Numbered from the stretch's first letter, positions 53,099 through 63,036 are shown. The stretch is 64,000 nucleotides of DNA from Rhodospirillaceae bacterium (GCA_018674495.1 JABHAA010000108.1:1-64000); one strand, 5' to 3'. Numbers and translations: made by a program. Notes: generated from the letters alone by a model not told the origin.

Positions 53099-53533
53099 TC
53101 AAGCCAGAAAGTTCACCCCCGGCCCATCGATCACGTTTTGACTCGCCGGCACCGCCTGGGCAAGGCCATCGGGGCGCGTCGCCGTCATGATTTTCTGGTA
53201 GGTATCGGCCACCATGGTGGCCAACGCCACCGCTTTGGTGGGCTTGAACGACGCCGTTTGTTGAAAAATAAGCTGCGCATGAAAGGCCGACATAAAGGCC
53301 TGAAATTTGGGCTTGCCGGTCGCCGGCCCGGTCTCTTCGGATGTGCCCGTCATGCGCGGCCATGCAGCGCCCGGGCCAGCGCCACCGCCTGATAGGCCAG
53401 CCTCCATGGCACCGCCAAATGCGGTTTCCGATATGGACGCGGCGGCGCCCGCCGATACGCCAGCGCCGAACATCGCGGGACCATAGGCCGCCACGCGCCC
53501 GTCGTTACCGGAGCCTGGTATCATCAATGACAT
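53099..53533 (-). CDS. Hypothetical protein, Gly/Ala-rich N-terminus
   Basis: A 144-aa protein. Residues 1-75 are Gly/Ala/Ser-rich and probably disordered; residues 78-125 form a helix-forming segment (KFQAFMSAFHAQLIFQQTAS, then KAVALATMVADTYQKIM). I do not recognise the family. Position between convergent FGE and divergent methyltransferase genes gives no strong clue. A rod-binding (FlgJ N-terminal) identity was considered because of the helix and size, but the FlgJ motif is not there. Confidence 0.55.
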   Translation of the reverse strand: MSLMIPGSGNDGRVAAYGPAMFGAGVSAGAAASISETAFGGAMEAGLSGGGAGPGAAWPRMTGTSEETGPATGKPKFQAFMSAFHAQLIFQQTASFKPTKAVALATMVADTYQKIMTATRPDGLAQAVPASQNVIDGPGVNFLA

Positions 53534-53627
53534 TTTTCAACGCTCACCCAGGCTCATAATAATGGATTGGCCGGGCAATAACCACAGGCTCGTGCGGCCC
53601 GGCCCGGTTATGCTAAACTGGCTCATC

Positions 53628-54344
53628 ATGTGGACCGATGCCGTTGATTTGAGGAATTATTACACAAGCCCCATCGGCGCCGTGACCGAGCGTCTGGTGG
53701 GCCAGCATATCCGTTCGGTCTGGCCCGACTGCACCGGCATGCGCATGCTCGGGCTAGGCTATCCGGTGCCCTATCTGGACGGTTTCCGCCGTCAGGCCGA
53801 AACCGTTATCGCCGCCATGCCGGCCTCGCAAGGGGTTTTGCACTGGCCCGAAGACGGCCCCGGCCTCACCTATTTGGCCGACGAGGCGGAATTGCCGATC
53901 GAGGATCTGTCCCAGGACCGGGTATTGCTGATCCACGCCCTCGAATGCGCCGAGCAGGTGCGCCCGATGATGCGCGAAATTTGGCGGATATTAAGCGGCG
54001 GTGGGCGCCTATTGATCGTGGTTCCCAACCGGCGCGGGCTATGGGCCCGGTTCGAGCGTACGCCGTTTGGCCAGGGCCGCCCCTACTCCGCCGGTCAGAT
54101 CAACCACTTGCTGCGCGACGCCATGTTCGCGCCGCTGGCGACCCGGGGGGCGCTTTACATCCCGCCGACGCGCTCGCGCATGGTGCTGTCATCGGCCTCG
54201 GCTTGGGAAAATGTGGGCCACCGATTGTTCAACCGTTTCGGCGGTGTGATATCGGTGGAGGCGGAAAAACAGATCTATGCGCCGACGCCAACGCAGGGGA
54301 CGGTGCGCTCGAGGCGCACTTACGCCGCCGCCATCAAGAGCTGA
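53628..54344 (+). CDS. Class I SAM-dependent methyltransferase-like protein
   Basis: A protein of about 238 aa starting MWTDAVDLRNYYTSPIGAV, the normal start of an alphaproteobacterial family of this length. MLGLGYPVPYLDGF replaces the usual Gly-rich SAM loop, and VLLIHALECAEQVRPMMREIWRILSGGGRLLIVVPNRRGLWARFE is the methyltransferase type 11 core. Two earlier in-frame ATGs (53562, 53610) exist, but 53628 fits the family. Its target is unknown. It is convergent with metW, ending 11 bases after the metW stop begins, so their ends overlap. Confidence 0.75.
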   Translation: MWTDAVDLRNYYTSPIGAVTERLVGQHIRSVWPDCTGMRMLGLGYPVPYLDGFRRQAETVIAAMPASQGVLHWPEDGPGLTYLADEAELPIEDLSQDRVLLIHALECAEQVRPMMREIWRILSGGGRLLIVVPNRRGLWARFERTPFGQGRPYSAGQINHLLRDAMFAPLATRGALYIPPTRSRMVLSSASAWENVGHRLFNRFGGVISVEAEKQIYAPTPTQGTVRSRRTYAAAIKS

Positions 54345-54972
54345 CAGTTTCCCTGGTCAACAGGAACACCGCCTGTTCGCCGGCCAGATTGGTAAACGCC
54401 ACGTTGGAGCGAATGCGCCGGCGCGCACCCCGGTGATTGAGGGCGACCGAACGCTCGATCACGATGCCCAATTCGGCGCAAAGCTGGATAAAATCCTTGA
54501 TCGTGCAGGAATGAATATTGGGGCTGTCGAACCAATGATGGGGCAAAGCGTTGGTCACCGGCATGCGCCCGCCAAACATCAACGACACCCGCACCCGCCA
54601 ATGGCCGAAATTGGGGAACGAGACAATGGCCCGGCGCCCAATGCGCAGCATATTGCCGAGCACGTCCCTTGGCGCCCGCGTCGCCTGCAGGGTCTGCGAC
54701 AGAACCACATAGTCAAAGGCACCATCGGGATAATCGTTGAGATCGGTGTCGGCGTCACCTTGAATCACCGAAAGGCCGTGCGAGACGCAGGCATTCACCC
54801 CTTGCATGGATAATTCAATGCCGCGCCCATCGACGCCTTTTTCGTGGATCAGATGGTCCAACAGGGCGCCGTCGCCGCAACCGACGTCCAAAAGCCGGCC
54901 GCCCGGCTGCACCATATCGGCAACGATCTGCAGATCGCCGCGAAGGTTGGTGCGTTGGTGTAAAGCGTCCAT
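54334..54972 (-). CDS. metW: MetW-type methionine biosynthesis protein
   Basis: A 212-aa SAM-dependent methyltransferase fold: GGRLLDVGCGDGALLDHLIHE (SAM loop), YVVLSQTLQATRAPRDVL, VSFPNFGHWRVR and WFDSPNIHSCTIKDFIQLC. MetW is found beside metX and is required for full homoserine acetyltransferase activity. ATG 54972 is used; ATG 54990 would overlap metX by 11 nt, and either suggests translational coupling with metX upstream. Confidence 0.9.
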   Translation of the reverse strand: MDALHQRTNLRGDLQIVADMVQPGGRLLDVGCGDGALLDHLIHEKGVDGRGIELSMQGVNACVSHGLSVIQGDADTDLNDYPDGAFDYVVLSQTLQATRAPRDVLGNMLRIGRRAIVSFPNFGHWRVRVSLMFGGRMPVTNALPHHWFDSPNIHSCTIKDFIQLCAELGIVIERSVALNHRGARRRIRSNVAFTNLAGEQAVFLLTRETVSS

Positions 54973-54979
54973 GATCGGC

Positions 54980-56164
54980 TCAGTCCCCATTTCCGAAATC
55001 GAGGCCGAAATGCTCGCGGGCGCCGTTCAGGAAGCCGGACAATACGCTCCAGAATTCCGGCTCTTCCAGCAGGAACGCATCATGGCCCTTGTCGGATTCG
55101 ATCTCGGCGAAGCTGACATTGGCGGCAGCGGCATTGAGGGCATGCACAATGCGGCGGCTTTCCGACGTCGGATACAGCCAATCGGAAGTGAACGAAATGA
55201 CGCAAAAGCGCGTCTCGCAGCCCAAGAACGCTTCGGCCAGCACGCCGCCATAGCGTTCCGCCAGATCGAAATAATCCATCGCCCGGGTGATATAGAGATA
55301 AGAGTTGGCATCGAAACGGTCGACGAAGGTGCTGCCCTGGTGGCGCAAATAGCTTTCCACCTGGAAATCCGCATCAAAGCCGAAGGTTACCGCGTCCCGG
55401 TCCTGAAGCCGGCGCCCGAATTTATTGTGCAGGGCCGGTTCCGACAAATAGGTGATATGCGCCACCATGCGGGCGATGGCCAGTCCCCGGTTAGGGTTGG
55501 TGCCTTCGGACAGATAATTGCCGCCGCGCCAATCGGGATCGGCCATGATCGCTTGGCGGCCAACCTCGTGAAAGGCGATGTTCTGCGCCGAATGATAGGG
55601 CGCGGCGGCGATCGGCACCGCGGTGCGCACCCGTTCGGGATAAAGCGCCGCCCATTCCAGAACCTGCATGCCGCCCATGGAACCGCCGATGACGCAGAAC
55701 AATTGCTCGATCTCAAGATGGTCGAGGAGCAGCGCTTGGGCGCGTACCATGTCGGCGACGGTGATCACCGGGAAATCCAGCCCCCAGGGCTTGCCCGTAT
55801 CAGAGTTGATCTCTTTCGGCCCGATGGTGCCCATACAGCCGCCTAGAATATTGACGCAAATAATGAAATAGCGGTTGCTGTCCAACAGTTTGCCGGGCCC
55901 GACCATCAAACTCCACCATCCCGGCTTGCCGGTATCGGGGTGGGTATCGCCGACATATTGATCGCCGGAAAGAGCGTGGCAGATAAGAACGGCGTTGGAT
56001 TTGTCGGCGTTCAACGCACCATAGGTCTGATAAGCCACGGGAAAATCGGAAAATTCGACGCCGCAGTCCAGGCGCAAGGGCGCCGTCAGCCCCAATCTGG
56101 TGCTCTCAGTGGACCCGGGTCCATTGGCCAACGTTGCGACCGTTTGATCAGGCGGCGCGGTCAT
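54980..56164 (-). CDS. metX: Homoserine O-acetyltransferase MetX
   Basis: An enzyme of about 394 aa acetylating (or succinylating) homoserine in methionine synthesis. Alpha/beta-hydrolase fold with nucleophile Ser in [16 protein letters not shown], plus [36 protein letters not shown] and the catalytic His in [16 protein letters not shown] 56164 is chosen; an in-frame ATG at 56251 would add an unlikely 29-residue extension. It is divergent from the chorismate mutase gene and upstream of metW. Confidence 0.93.
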   Translation of the reverse strand: MTAPPDQTVATLANGPGSTESTRLGLTAPLRLDCGVEFSDFPVAYQTYGALNADKSNAVLICHALSGDQYVGDTHPDTGKPGWWSLMVGPGKLLDSNRYFIICVNILGGCMGTIGPKEINSDTGKPWGLDFPVITVADMVRAQALLLDHLEIEQLFCVIGGSMGGMQVLEWAALYPERVRTAVPIAAAPYHSAQNIAFHEVGRQAIMADPDWRGGNYLSEGTNPNRGLAIARMVAHITYLSEPALHNKFGRRLQDRDAVTFGFDADFQVESYLRHQGSTFVDRFDANSYLYITRAMDYFDLAERYGGVLAEAFLGCETRFCVISFTSDWLYPTSESRRIVHALNAAAANVSFAEIESDKGHDAFLLEEPEFWSVLSGFLNGAREHFGLDFGNGD

Positions 56165-56350
56165 CGTAACCGTTATATCCCATTCTGGCGTTTTAGAAGC
56201 CACCCGATTTCGCTTCGGCCAGGGTCCCGGCCCGCTTCGGATGACATCCATAGCTAAGAATCGAGGGCCCCCAAGTCAATCTTTTCTTTGATTTTAAGGG
56301 TGCCGGGCATTATCACTTCGCCTTCCTGAAGGTAACTTAAGTCACACAAA

Positions 56351-57238
56351 ATGTCCGAAGCCGAGCTTACAAAACTCAGAGATGAGATCGACGCCATCGA
56401 TTTGGAGCTGCTGCAGCTGCTGGCCCGCCGCGATGCGGTCAGTGGCCGCGTGCGCCTGGCCAAGGCGGGCGATGACGTCAAATTGCGCCCCGGAAGGGAA
56501 GCCGATATTTTGCGGTCCCTGCTGGCCGCCAACAAAGGCGGCTTCCCGGAGCGCTCAATGCTGCGCATATGGCGGGAAATTTTCTCAGCCTCCCTGGCCA
56601 GCCAGGGCGCCTATTCGACCGCCGTTCTAACCCAGGATGGCGGTTCTTTATTATGGGATCAGGCCCGCGATCATTTCGGCGCCGGCGGCACGTACCATGG
56701 CTGCGCCACGCCGCGCCGGGTGCTGGAATCGGTCGCCGGCGGCGAAGACGCCCTCGGCATCCTGCCGCTGCCGGACCCGGAAGACACCGATCCCTGGTGG
56801 CAGCATCTTCTGGTTCAGCCCAAGGCGGCCGGCGGCGGTGATGCGCCGCAAATCATCGCCAAGCTGCCGTTCTGGAGTTCCGCCGGCGCCAATAAAAATG
56901 GCAATGGAGAGACGGCGCTGGTGATCGCCATGATGGCGCCTGACCCATCGACCAACGACCGCACCCTTGTGGCCATCGATCTGGCCGGCGAGGTGTCCGC
57001 CAACCGGCTAACGAGCGCCTTGGGCGCGGCCGGTATCGACGCCGCCTTGGCCGCCCGCTGGCATGAGACAGCGGCGCCGGAACGTTGGGTTAACCTGATT
57101 GATATGGCCGGCTTTACCGATGCCGATGATGCCCGCTTCGATGCGCTCTCCGACGCGTTGGAAGTGCCGGTCAATCAGATCCTCCGCTTGGGCTGTTTCG
57201 CCGCGCCATCGGTTATCAAAGCCAAGGGGAAAAGCTGA
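56351..57238 (+). CDS. Chorismate mutase (AroQ) with PheA-like extension
   Basis: A 295-aa protein. Residues 1-90 are an AroQ chorismate mutase: LRDEIDAIDLELLQLLARRD, then RVRLAKAGDDVKLRPGREADILRSL, with catalytic Arg and Lys in place. The remaining about 200 residues show only weak prephenate-dehydratase-like character (DQARDHFGAGGTYHGC, ALGILPLPDPE) and lack the TRF dehydratase motif, so dehydratase activity is doubtful. It makes prephenate for the downstream hisC and tyrC products. Its stop precedes hisC by 2 nt. Confidence 0.85.
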   Translation: MSEAELTKLRDEIDAIDLELLQLLARRDAVSGRVRLAKAGDDVKLRPGREADILRSLLAANKGGFPERSMLRIWREIFSASLASQGAYSTAVLTQDGGSLLWDQARDHFGAGGTYHGCATPRRVLESVAGGEDALGILPLPDPEDTDPWWQHLLVQPKAAGGGDAPQIIAKLPFWSSAGANKNGNGETALVIAMMAPDPSTNDRTLVAIDLAGEVSANRLTSALGAAGIDAALAARWHETAAPERWVNLIDMAGFTDADDARFDALSDALEVPVNQILRLGCFAAPSVIKAKGKS

Positions 57239-57240
57239 TC

Positions 57241-58350
57241 ATGGCATCACCGACACCGCTCCCAGGCCTTTTGGATATCGCCCCTTACGCCGGCGGCGAG
57301 GCCGAGATTGAAGGCTTCGATAAGGTTATCAAGCTGGCCTCCAACGAAGGCGCCTTCGGGCCCAGCCCGAAAGTGCGTGCCGTCCTGGAAGCCGCCCTCG
57401 ACAATTTTCATCGCTACCCGGATGGGGATTGCACCAAAATCCGCGAGGCCATCGCCGATAAATATGGCTATCCGGTGCAAAACATCATGTGCGGCGCCGG
57501 CTCGGACGAGCTGATCGGTCTGATCGCCCGCTGCTATGCGGCCGCAGGCGATGAGATCATCACCTGCGCGCACGGCTTTGCCATGTATCCCATCTATGTG
57601 AAGCAGGTGGGCGCCGATCTTGTGGTCGCGCCGGAAACCAATATCACCGTAAATGTGGACGCCATACTGGAGCGGGTGAGCGCGCGCACCAAAGTGGTGT
57701 TCGTCGCCAACCCCAATAACCCGACGGGCACCTATATTCCGAAATCGGAGGTGGTGCGCTTGCGCACTGGGTTGCCCGATCACGTGCTTCTGGTTCTCGA
57801 CGGCGCCTATTCGGAATTCGTCGACCGGGATGATTACACCAACGGCGCCGAGATGGTCGCCGCCAGCGACAACGTGGTCATGCTGCGCACATTTTCGAAA
57901 ATATACGGCATGGGGGGCTTGCGCCTTGGATGGGCCTATTGCCCGGACGAGGTCGCCGACGTGATCAACAAGACCCGAAGCCCGTTCAACGTCTCCTACC
58001 CGGCGCAAATCGCCGGGCTGGCGGCGCTCGAAGATGATGCGTTTTTAGAGCACGCCCGCGCCCACAATATCCAATGGCGGCAATGGACGTCCGACGAGGT
58101 GAAGAAACTAGGCCTTGAGGTTCCAGACTCTGTCTGCAATTTCGTGCTGGTGTGGTTTCCCGATGAGCCCGGGCGCAGCGCCGAAGACGCCAACCAGCAC
58201 CTCAAGTCCCGCGGCATCATCGCCCGGCGCATGGCCGGCTATGGGCTGCCCGACGCGCTCCGCATATCGATCGGGCTGGAAGACGAAATGCGCGCCGTCG
58301 TCGCTGCCCTCGAAGAATTCACCGGCCGCAACGACACCGGGACGGGTTGA
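57241..58350 (+). CDS. hisC: Histidinol-phosphate/aromatic aminotransferase HisC
   Basis: A 369-aa PLP class I/II aminotransferase. KLASNEGAFGPSPKV near the N-terminus, FVANPNNPTGTYIP, and the PLP-lysine in RTFSKIYGMGGLRLGWAY (about residue 219) are family marks. Located between chorismate mutase and prephenate dehydrogenase, it probably serves aromatic amino acid synthesis (phenylpyruvate/prephenate transamination) as well as histidine synthesis. The neighbours follow within 2 and 6 nt, so the trio is an operon. Confidence 0.92.
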   Translation: MASPTPLPGLLDIAPYAGGEAEIEGFDKVIKLASNEGAFGPSPKVRAVLEAALDNFHRYPDGDCTKIREAIADKYGYPVQNIMCGAGSDELIGLIARCYAAAGDEIITCAHGFAMYPIYVKQVGADLVVAPETNITVNVDAILERVSARTKVVFVANPNNPTGTYIPKSEVVRLRTGLPDHVLLVLDGAYSEFVDRDDYTNGAEMVAASDNVVMLRTFSKIYGMGGLRLGWAYCPDEVADVINKTRSPFNVSYPAQIAGLAALEDDAFLEHARAHNIQWRQWTSDEVKKLGLEVPDSVCNFVLVWFPDEPGRSAEDANQHLKSRGIIARRMAGYGLPDALRISIGLEDEMRAVVAALEEFTGRNDTGTG

Positions 58351-58356
58351 GCCGCC

Positions 58357-59247
58357 ATGAGCACTGACACAAAACAATTCGGCCGCATCGCGCTGGTCGG
58401 CATCGGCCTGATCGCATCTTCTCTGGCGCGTATAATCCGCCGGGGCGACCTCGCTGAGCATGTGGCGGTGACGGCGCGCACGCAAGCCAGCCTGGACACC
58501 GCCGCCAAGCTGGACCTGGCGGACAGCTTCACCCTGGACGCAGCCGAAGCGGTGGACGGCGCCGATATCGTCATCATCGCAACGCCCATGGGCGCCTACG
58601 GGACGGTCATCGAAAGCATCAAGGGCGCTCTGAAGCCTGGCGCCATCGTCAGCGACGTGGGCTCAGTCAAAGGCTCGGCCCTGGCCGATCTTGCGCCACA
58701 TATTCCGGACGGCGTCCATCTGGTGCCCGCCCATCCGGTCGCCGGCACCGAGCATTCGGGGCCAGAATCCGGCTTTACCGAATTGTTCGAAGGCCGCTGG
58801 TGCGTGCTGACGCCGGCTGCCGGTACCGACCAGGCCGCCATCGATGCCATCGCCGATTTGTGGGCCGCCACCGGCGCCAATATTGAAATCATGGACGCCG
58901 AACACCATGATCTGGTGATGGCCATCACCTCGCACCTGCCGCATCTAATCGCCTATACTATCGTCGGCACGGCGACCGATCTGGAGCAGACCTTGCGCAA
59001 CGAGGTGATCAAATATTCGGCCAGCGGGTTTCGCGACTTCACGCGTATCGCCGCGTCTGATCCATCCATGTGGCGAGACGTGTTCTTGAACAACCAGGAC
59101 GCAGTGCTGGAAATGCTGCAACGCTTCACCGAGGATTTGACCGCCATGCAACGGGCCATCCGGCGCGGCGAGGGCGACACCTTGTTCGATCTGTTCGAAC
59201 GCACCCGCACCATCCGCCGGGGCGTCATCGACGCCAAGCAGGCTTAG
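58357..59247 (+). CDS. tyrC: Prephenate/arogenate dehydrogenase
   Basis: A 296-aa enzyme for the tyrosine branch. Nucleotide-binding IALVGIGLIASSLARIIRRG (residues 11-30), VSDVGSVKGSALADL, HPVAGTEHSGPESGF with the catalytic His, and SHLPHLIAYTIVGTA are typical. It oxidatively decarboxylates prephenate or arogenate with NAD(P)+. It is the last gene of the aroQ-hisC-tyrC operon and converges with the DUF2125 gene, 5 nt apart. Confidence 0.92.
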   Translation: MSTDTKQFGRIALVGIGLIASSLARIIRRGDLAEHVAVTARTQASLDTAAKLDLADSFTLDAAEAVDGADIVIIATPMGAYGTVIESIKGALKPGAIVSDVGSVKGSALADLAPHIPDGVHLVPAHPVAGTEHSGPESGFTELFEGRWCVLTPAAGTDQAAIDAIADLWAATGANIEIMDAEHHDLVMAITSHLPHLIAYTIVGTATDLEQTLRNEVIKYSASGFRDFTRIAASDPSMWRDVFLNNQDAVLEMLQRFTEDLTAMQRAIRRGEGDTLFDLFERTRTIRRGVIDAKQA

Positions 59248-59252
59248 GCTGC

Positions 59253-60419
59253 CTAACGCAGCTTCTGCACCCCGCTGGCGTCCGGCGGGCGCGTCCATTT
59301 GATGAGCGGCATATCCATCAGGCGCACCGGCCCGGCGTAGAGTTTCCTTTCTTGAATAGACAATGGCAGGCTGATGGACGCCGGCCCGCCGCTCTTGGGC
59401 TTGCGCGCCAGAACGCCGAGGATCAGGCGCGCCATGGCGGCATCGCGGGAACGGATATGGCCGGCATCCCGGAGCGCCTTGACGGTCTGGAAAAAGCCGC
59501 GCGCCTTGGCGGTCATGGCGCCCACCGGCTGCATGGCCGCATCCAAGGACAGGGTGCCGTTGGCGCGCACGTTGAGCGGGCCATATTGGGTCTCCAGTCG
59601 CCCCACCTCGACAATGCCGCCATCGTCGCGCCAGAGACCGATTGTATCGACCGTCACCGGAAATTTGAGCCCGCCCAATATTTTTGCCTCGATGTTCAAT
59701 TGCCTCACATCCTCGCCGAGGGGCAGTCTTAGACCCGCCGGCAGCGTCAGCCCGCTGAGGCTGAGGTCCAAATCAAAGGTTGGCGTCTTCGCCGTCACCT
59801 CATCTGGGAACAAGCGCGCGGCAAATATCTCGGCAACCGCGACCGAGGCGAACTTGGCGCCGCGCCCGGCGGTGATGGTCAGCGCTTCCGCCGACAGCCG
59901 CACCGAGGCCGGCAATCCATCGCCGTGCAGATCGGCCACCACGCGCAATTTGGCGGCCTTGCCTTGATAAGATTGCCGCGTGCGCCCGGCGGCAATGTCG
60001 AGGCTATGTTCGCCGGCCAGGTCCACCGATATACGACCCAGGTTCCAGGGCGCCATATGGGCGCTTAGTTTTTTGGCGCGCCATTCCCAGCGGTCGCCCT
60101 CGCCGGTTTCGGAAAATCCGGAAAAAGCGATGCGCGGTGCGGTCATGATGACCCTGAGCGCCAGTGGGAAGCCGGAAATTTCGATGCGTTTCTGCGACAT
60201 CTGCACGCCGGCGCCGGCGCGCGCCTCCACCCATTGGCCGATACCGTCCTTTAGATTAGAGGCAAGGAAAAACCAATAGGCGGTGTAGGCAACGCCGATC
60301 ACGGCGGAACTGACGATACCGATCAAGCCATAGCGGATGAGGCGCAGGCTTAAGGGCGGACGATAATCGAGCGCCGCGTGCCGGGGCCCGCCGCTGCCCC
60401 TATTTGGTTTGCGGGCCAT
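59253..60419 (-). CDS. DUF2125 domain-containing protein
   Basis: A 388-aa protein with one N-terminal transmembrane helix (about residues 27-50: LIRYGLIGIVSSAVIGVAYTAYWFF) and a large beta-rich periplasmic part containing FPLALRVIMTAPRIAFSGF and LSLSGLTLPAGLRLPLG. DUF2125 proteins are alphaproteobacterial, envelope-linked and of unknown function, and are often found beside tyrC, as here. It starts inside the 3' end of the MarR gene (20-nt overlap). Confidence 0.82.
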   Translation of the reverse strand: MARKPNRGSGGPRHAALDYRPPLSLRLIRYGLIGIVSSAVIGVAYTAYWFFLASNLKDGIGQWVEARAGAGVQMSQKRIEISGFPLALRVIMTAPRIAFSGFSETGEGDRWEWRAKKLSAHMAPWNLGRISVDLAGEHSLDIAAGRTRQSYQGKAAKLRVVADLHGDGLPASVRLSAEALTITAGRGAKFASVAVAEIFAARLFPDEVTAKTPTFDLDLSLSGLTLPAGLRLPLGEDVRQLNIEAKILGGLKFPVTVDTIGLWRDDGGIVEVGRLETQYGPLNVRANGTLSLDAAMQPVGAMTAKARGFFQTVKALRDAGHIRSRDAAMARLILGVLARKPKSGGPASISLPLSIQERKLYAGPVRLMDMPLIKWTRPPDASGVQKLR

Positions 60420-60885
60420 CGGGCAACCGGGTTAAGAGATCGATCAATTGACGCCGTTCCGCCGAGCTAAGATTGCCCGCGATACGGTCTTCATGGCCGG
60501 CAACAATAGGGCGCAGTTTTTCCATCATGGCGGCACCAGCCTCCGAGAGAACCAGGGCGTTGGAGCGCCGGTCGACTTTCGATGCGCGCCGCTCCACCAG
60601 ACCCCGCCCCTCCAGCGTGTCGATCACCGCGACCATTGTTGAGCGTTCGATGCCGATGGCGCGCGCCAGGGCCGATTGGGAGGAGCCGGGATTAGCCTCG
60701 ATCAGCACCAGCACGCCGAACTGGCCGGGGGTGATCGACACGTCCGCCATGGCGCCCGCGAAATCGTTAAACATGCGGAGCTGGGCGCGGCGCAACTGAT
60801 AGCCCAACAACTCCGGCAGAATATCGAAATTGAGGGCGTCCGAATTTGGCGGCGCGGCTTGGGCCTGGCCGGACTGGCTGTCCAT
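60400..60885 (-). CDS. MarR-family transcriptional regulator
   Basis: A 161-aa regulator with a winged HTH: RMFNDFAGAMADVSITPGQFGVLVLIEANPGSSQSALARAIGIERSTMVAVIDTLEGRGLVERRASKVDRRSNALVLS is the classic MarR core, here quoted in part only as the segments LARAIGIERSTMVAVID and VDRRSNALVLS. ATG 60885 is 4 nt after the stop of the benzoate-CoA-ligase-like gene, so it likely regulates that gene in response to an aromatic acid or its CoA ester. Confidence 0.88.
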   Translation of the reverse strand: MDSQSGQAQAAPPNSDALNFDILPELLGYQLRRAQLRMFNDFAGAMADVSITPGQFGVLVLIEANPGSSQSALARAIGIERSTMVAVIDTLEGRGLVERRASKVDRRSNALVLSEAGAAMMEKLRPIVAGHEDRIAGNLSSAERRQLIDLLTRLPDGPQTK

Positions 60886-60889
60886 TATC

Positions 60890-62461
60890 TTAAGCCGCGC
60901 CCAGGTCTGAATTGATAGCGATGTCGCGCAAGGCAAACCGTTGCAGCTTGCCGGTTGCGGTCAGCGGCATTTCATCCACATAAAACATACGCCGGGGGCA
61001 TTTATAGATGGACAGGTTTTCGCACAAATCGTCCTGCAATTCCTTTTCGAACTGGACGGTGTCGGCGCCAGCGCCCGGCGCAACCATGAACAAGGCCAGC
61101 CGGATCAGCCCGTCTTCGTTGGGAACGCCGACAACGGCGGCCTCGTCAACAAGGGGATTGGCCAGCACCCGTTCTTCGATCTCGGCCGGGCTGACCCATT
61201 GGCCCGAGATTTTCAGCATGTCGTCGGCGCGGCCCTGATATTCGTAAAAGCCGTCTTCGTCGATGGAAAACATATCGTTGGTGCAGTACCAGCCATCTTT
61301 GAAAACCGCAGCAGAGCGCTGTTCCAAATTCCAGTAGCCTTGCGCCACGCAGCCCATTCGAACCCAGAGCACGCCAGCCTCGCCGGGTGCAATTTCAGGC
61401 CCGCCGTCCTGGGCCAATATCTTGACCTCGGTCCCCGGCGTCGGCACACCACAGGTACCGGGGCTCATGCGATCAGGGCGATTGGCAAGAAACAAAAAGC
61501 AGGTTTCAGTAGCGCCGATGCCTTCGAGGACCGGCCGCCCGGTGGCATCCTGCCAGGCATCGAACAATGTGCGCGGCAGCTTCTCGCCCGCCGAAAGATA
61601 ATAGCGCACGTCCTTGAAGCCATCCCCCTTGGCGACGCCATCGCGCAGCATATTGCGATAAAATGTGGGCACCGAAAGAAGGATAGTCGGCCGGTAAGTT
61701 TCGACAATATCGCCAACCGCCTCGGCGTCTGGCCAATCGGGATAGAGGATGGCGGCGGCGCCGAGATTGAGGGTCGCAATCATGACATGGGCCAAGGAGA
61801 ACGCGAAAAACAGCTTCGACGATGCAAACACCCGGTCGCCGGGGCCAACTTCCATCAATTGCCCAAGCATATGTTTGGCGTCCAGCGCAGTGCGCTGGCA
61901 ATGCACCACGCCCTTGGGCTTGCCGGTGGTGCCGGAAGAATACATCCAGAATCCCGGATCATCGGGGGCTGACAGAACCGATGCCAATTCCGTCGATGCC
62001 GCGTCCATCAGGGCCGGGATATGGCCATAGCCGTCCATCGGCGCATCGACCGAGAAGGCCGCCGGTTTGGACGCGGCCATCGCCGCCGCCTCGGTAAACA
62101 GATCCGCAAATTGGGCTTCGAGCACGAACCCGGTGCAGGCAGCATCGTCGATGGTGAAGGCGATATCGCCCGCCGACAGACGCAGGTTGAGAGCCACCGG
62201 AACCGCGCCAATTTTGAGCAAACCCAGATAGATGTAAAAGAATTCCGGGCGGTCGGTGACCAGCAGCAAAACCCGCTCACCCCTGCCGATGCCAGCGGCG
62301 GTGAACACATTGCCAGCCCGGTTCACCCGCTCGGCCAGCTGCCCAAAGGTAACCGTGCCGCCGGTGCTAAGAATTGCGGCGTCATTTTCCTGCCCCCGCG
62401 CCAAGGCCGGGCCGAGGACCGCGTCGGTTATATTCATTAAGGATTGTTCAGGTTCAGACAC
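60890..62461 (-). CDS. Benzoate-CoA-ligase-like acyl-CoA synthetase
   Basis: A 523-aa adenylate-forming ligase. The AMP motif is MYSSGTTGKPKGVVHCQRTA (about residues 172-191); the Y/W-G-x-T-E region and the C-terminal YKCPRRMFYVDEMPLTATGKLQRFALR with the catalytic Lys are intact. The overall pattern, including VFASSKLFFAFSLAHVMIATLNLG and TGRPVLEGIGATETCFLFLANRPDRMSPG, resembles benzoate-CoA ligase, so it probably activates an aromatic acid. Start: GTG 62461 or ATG 62437, neither with a strong SD. The coupled MarR gene suggests substrate-controlled expression. Confidence 0.85.
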   Translation of the reverse strand: MSEPEQSLMNITDAVLGPALARGQENDAAILSTGGTVTFGQLAERVNRAGNVFTAAGIGRGERVLLLVTDRPEFFYIYLGLLKIGAVPVALNLRLSAGDIAFTIDDAACTGFVLEAQFADLFTEAAAMAASKPAAFSVDAPMDGYGHIPALMDAASTELASVLSAPDDPGFWMYSSGTTGKPKGVVHCQRTALDAKHMLGQLMEVGPGDRVFASSKLFFAFSLAHVMIATLNLGAAAILYPDWPDAEAVGDIVETYRPTILLSVPTFYRNMLRDGVAKGDGFKDVRYYLSAGEKLPRTLFDAWQDATGRPVLEGIGATETCFLFLANRPDRMSPGTCGVPTPGTEVKILAQDGGPEIAPGEAGVLWVRMGCVAQGYWNLEQRSAAVFKDGWYCTNDMFSIDEDGFYEYQGRADDMLKISGQWVSPAEIEERVLANPLVDEAAVVGVPNEDGLIRLALFMVAPGAGADTVQFEKELQDDLCENLSIYKCPRRMFYVDEMPLTATGKLQRFALRDIAINSDLGAA

Positions 62462-63036
62462 AGGGCGACTTTCGTTAATGGCGGCTTTATTTAAGGCTGA
62501 TCGCGGGTTTTGGCAGTGATATTATTGTTGGGCATACGAACGTTTTTGGCAAGGCACATCGGCGCAGTGCCCATCGGGATGGCCGGGTGGACCAGACCGG
62601 CGTCCGTCTTGGCAACTCGGCACCTGACCACTCCTACGCGCGCATGCGTATTTTCTATTTTTACGTGTAATACATTAATATTTTCGTGCGATATATCTTG
62701 GTAAAAACGACCATACCGTTTCATTACTGATCCTTACGGTTCCCTACGGAACATACCGGTTTTTTCGTCGCCAAAATGGCGGTTTCGAGGAATAGCGGCG
62801 GTGTGACCAAGCAAAATCCCTTGCGTTTAGTTCCTAGTATGTTCCTATCTTATGTAGTCTGTAGGCGAGCAAATGCAAGTGCCGCCAAGCATTTGAATTC
62901 TTAATGTTGGATATTCTGAAAAAGGGTTGATTTCGGAATGGGCTATGTCCGCCACGTACCCGCAAACCTGCGTTCAGGCGGTTTGCGTTGAATGGCGGCT
63001 TTTGACCACCGGGCTAGGTGGACATTGCGAAATCAC
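62462..63036. other. Intergenic region between ligase operon and divK
   Basis: 575 bases without a supportable gene. 62640-62720 is AT-rich and may hold the promoter of the minus-strand ligase operon. Short direct repeats GTTCCTA occur near 62830-62850. A perfect 8-bp inverted repeat, CGCAAACC (62961-62968) and GGTTTGCG (62980-62987), lies 50 nt beyond the divK stop and may form its transcript end, although no T-run follows on that strand. Confidence 0.45.

Noticed and set aside
53099..53533. FlgJ-type rod-binding protein
   Set aside because: Size and a central helix are similar, but the FlgJ rod-binding motif is absent and no flagellar rod genes are adjacent.
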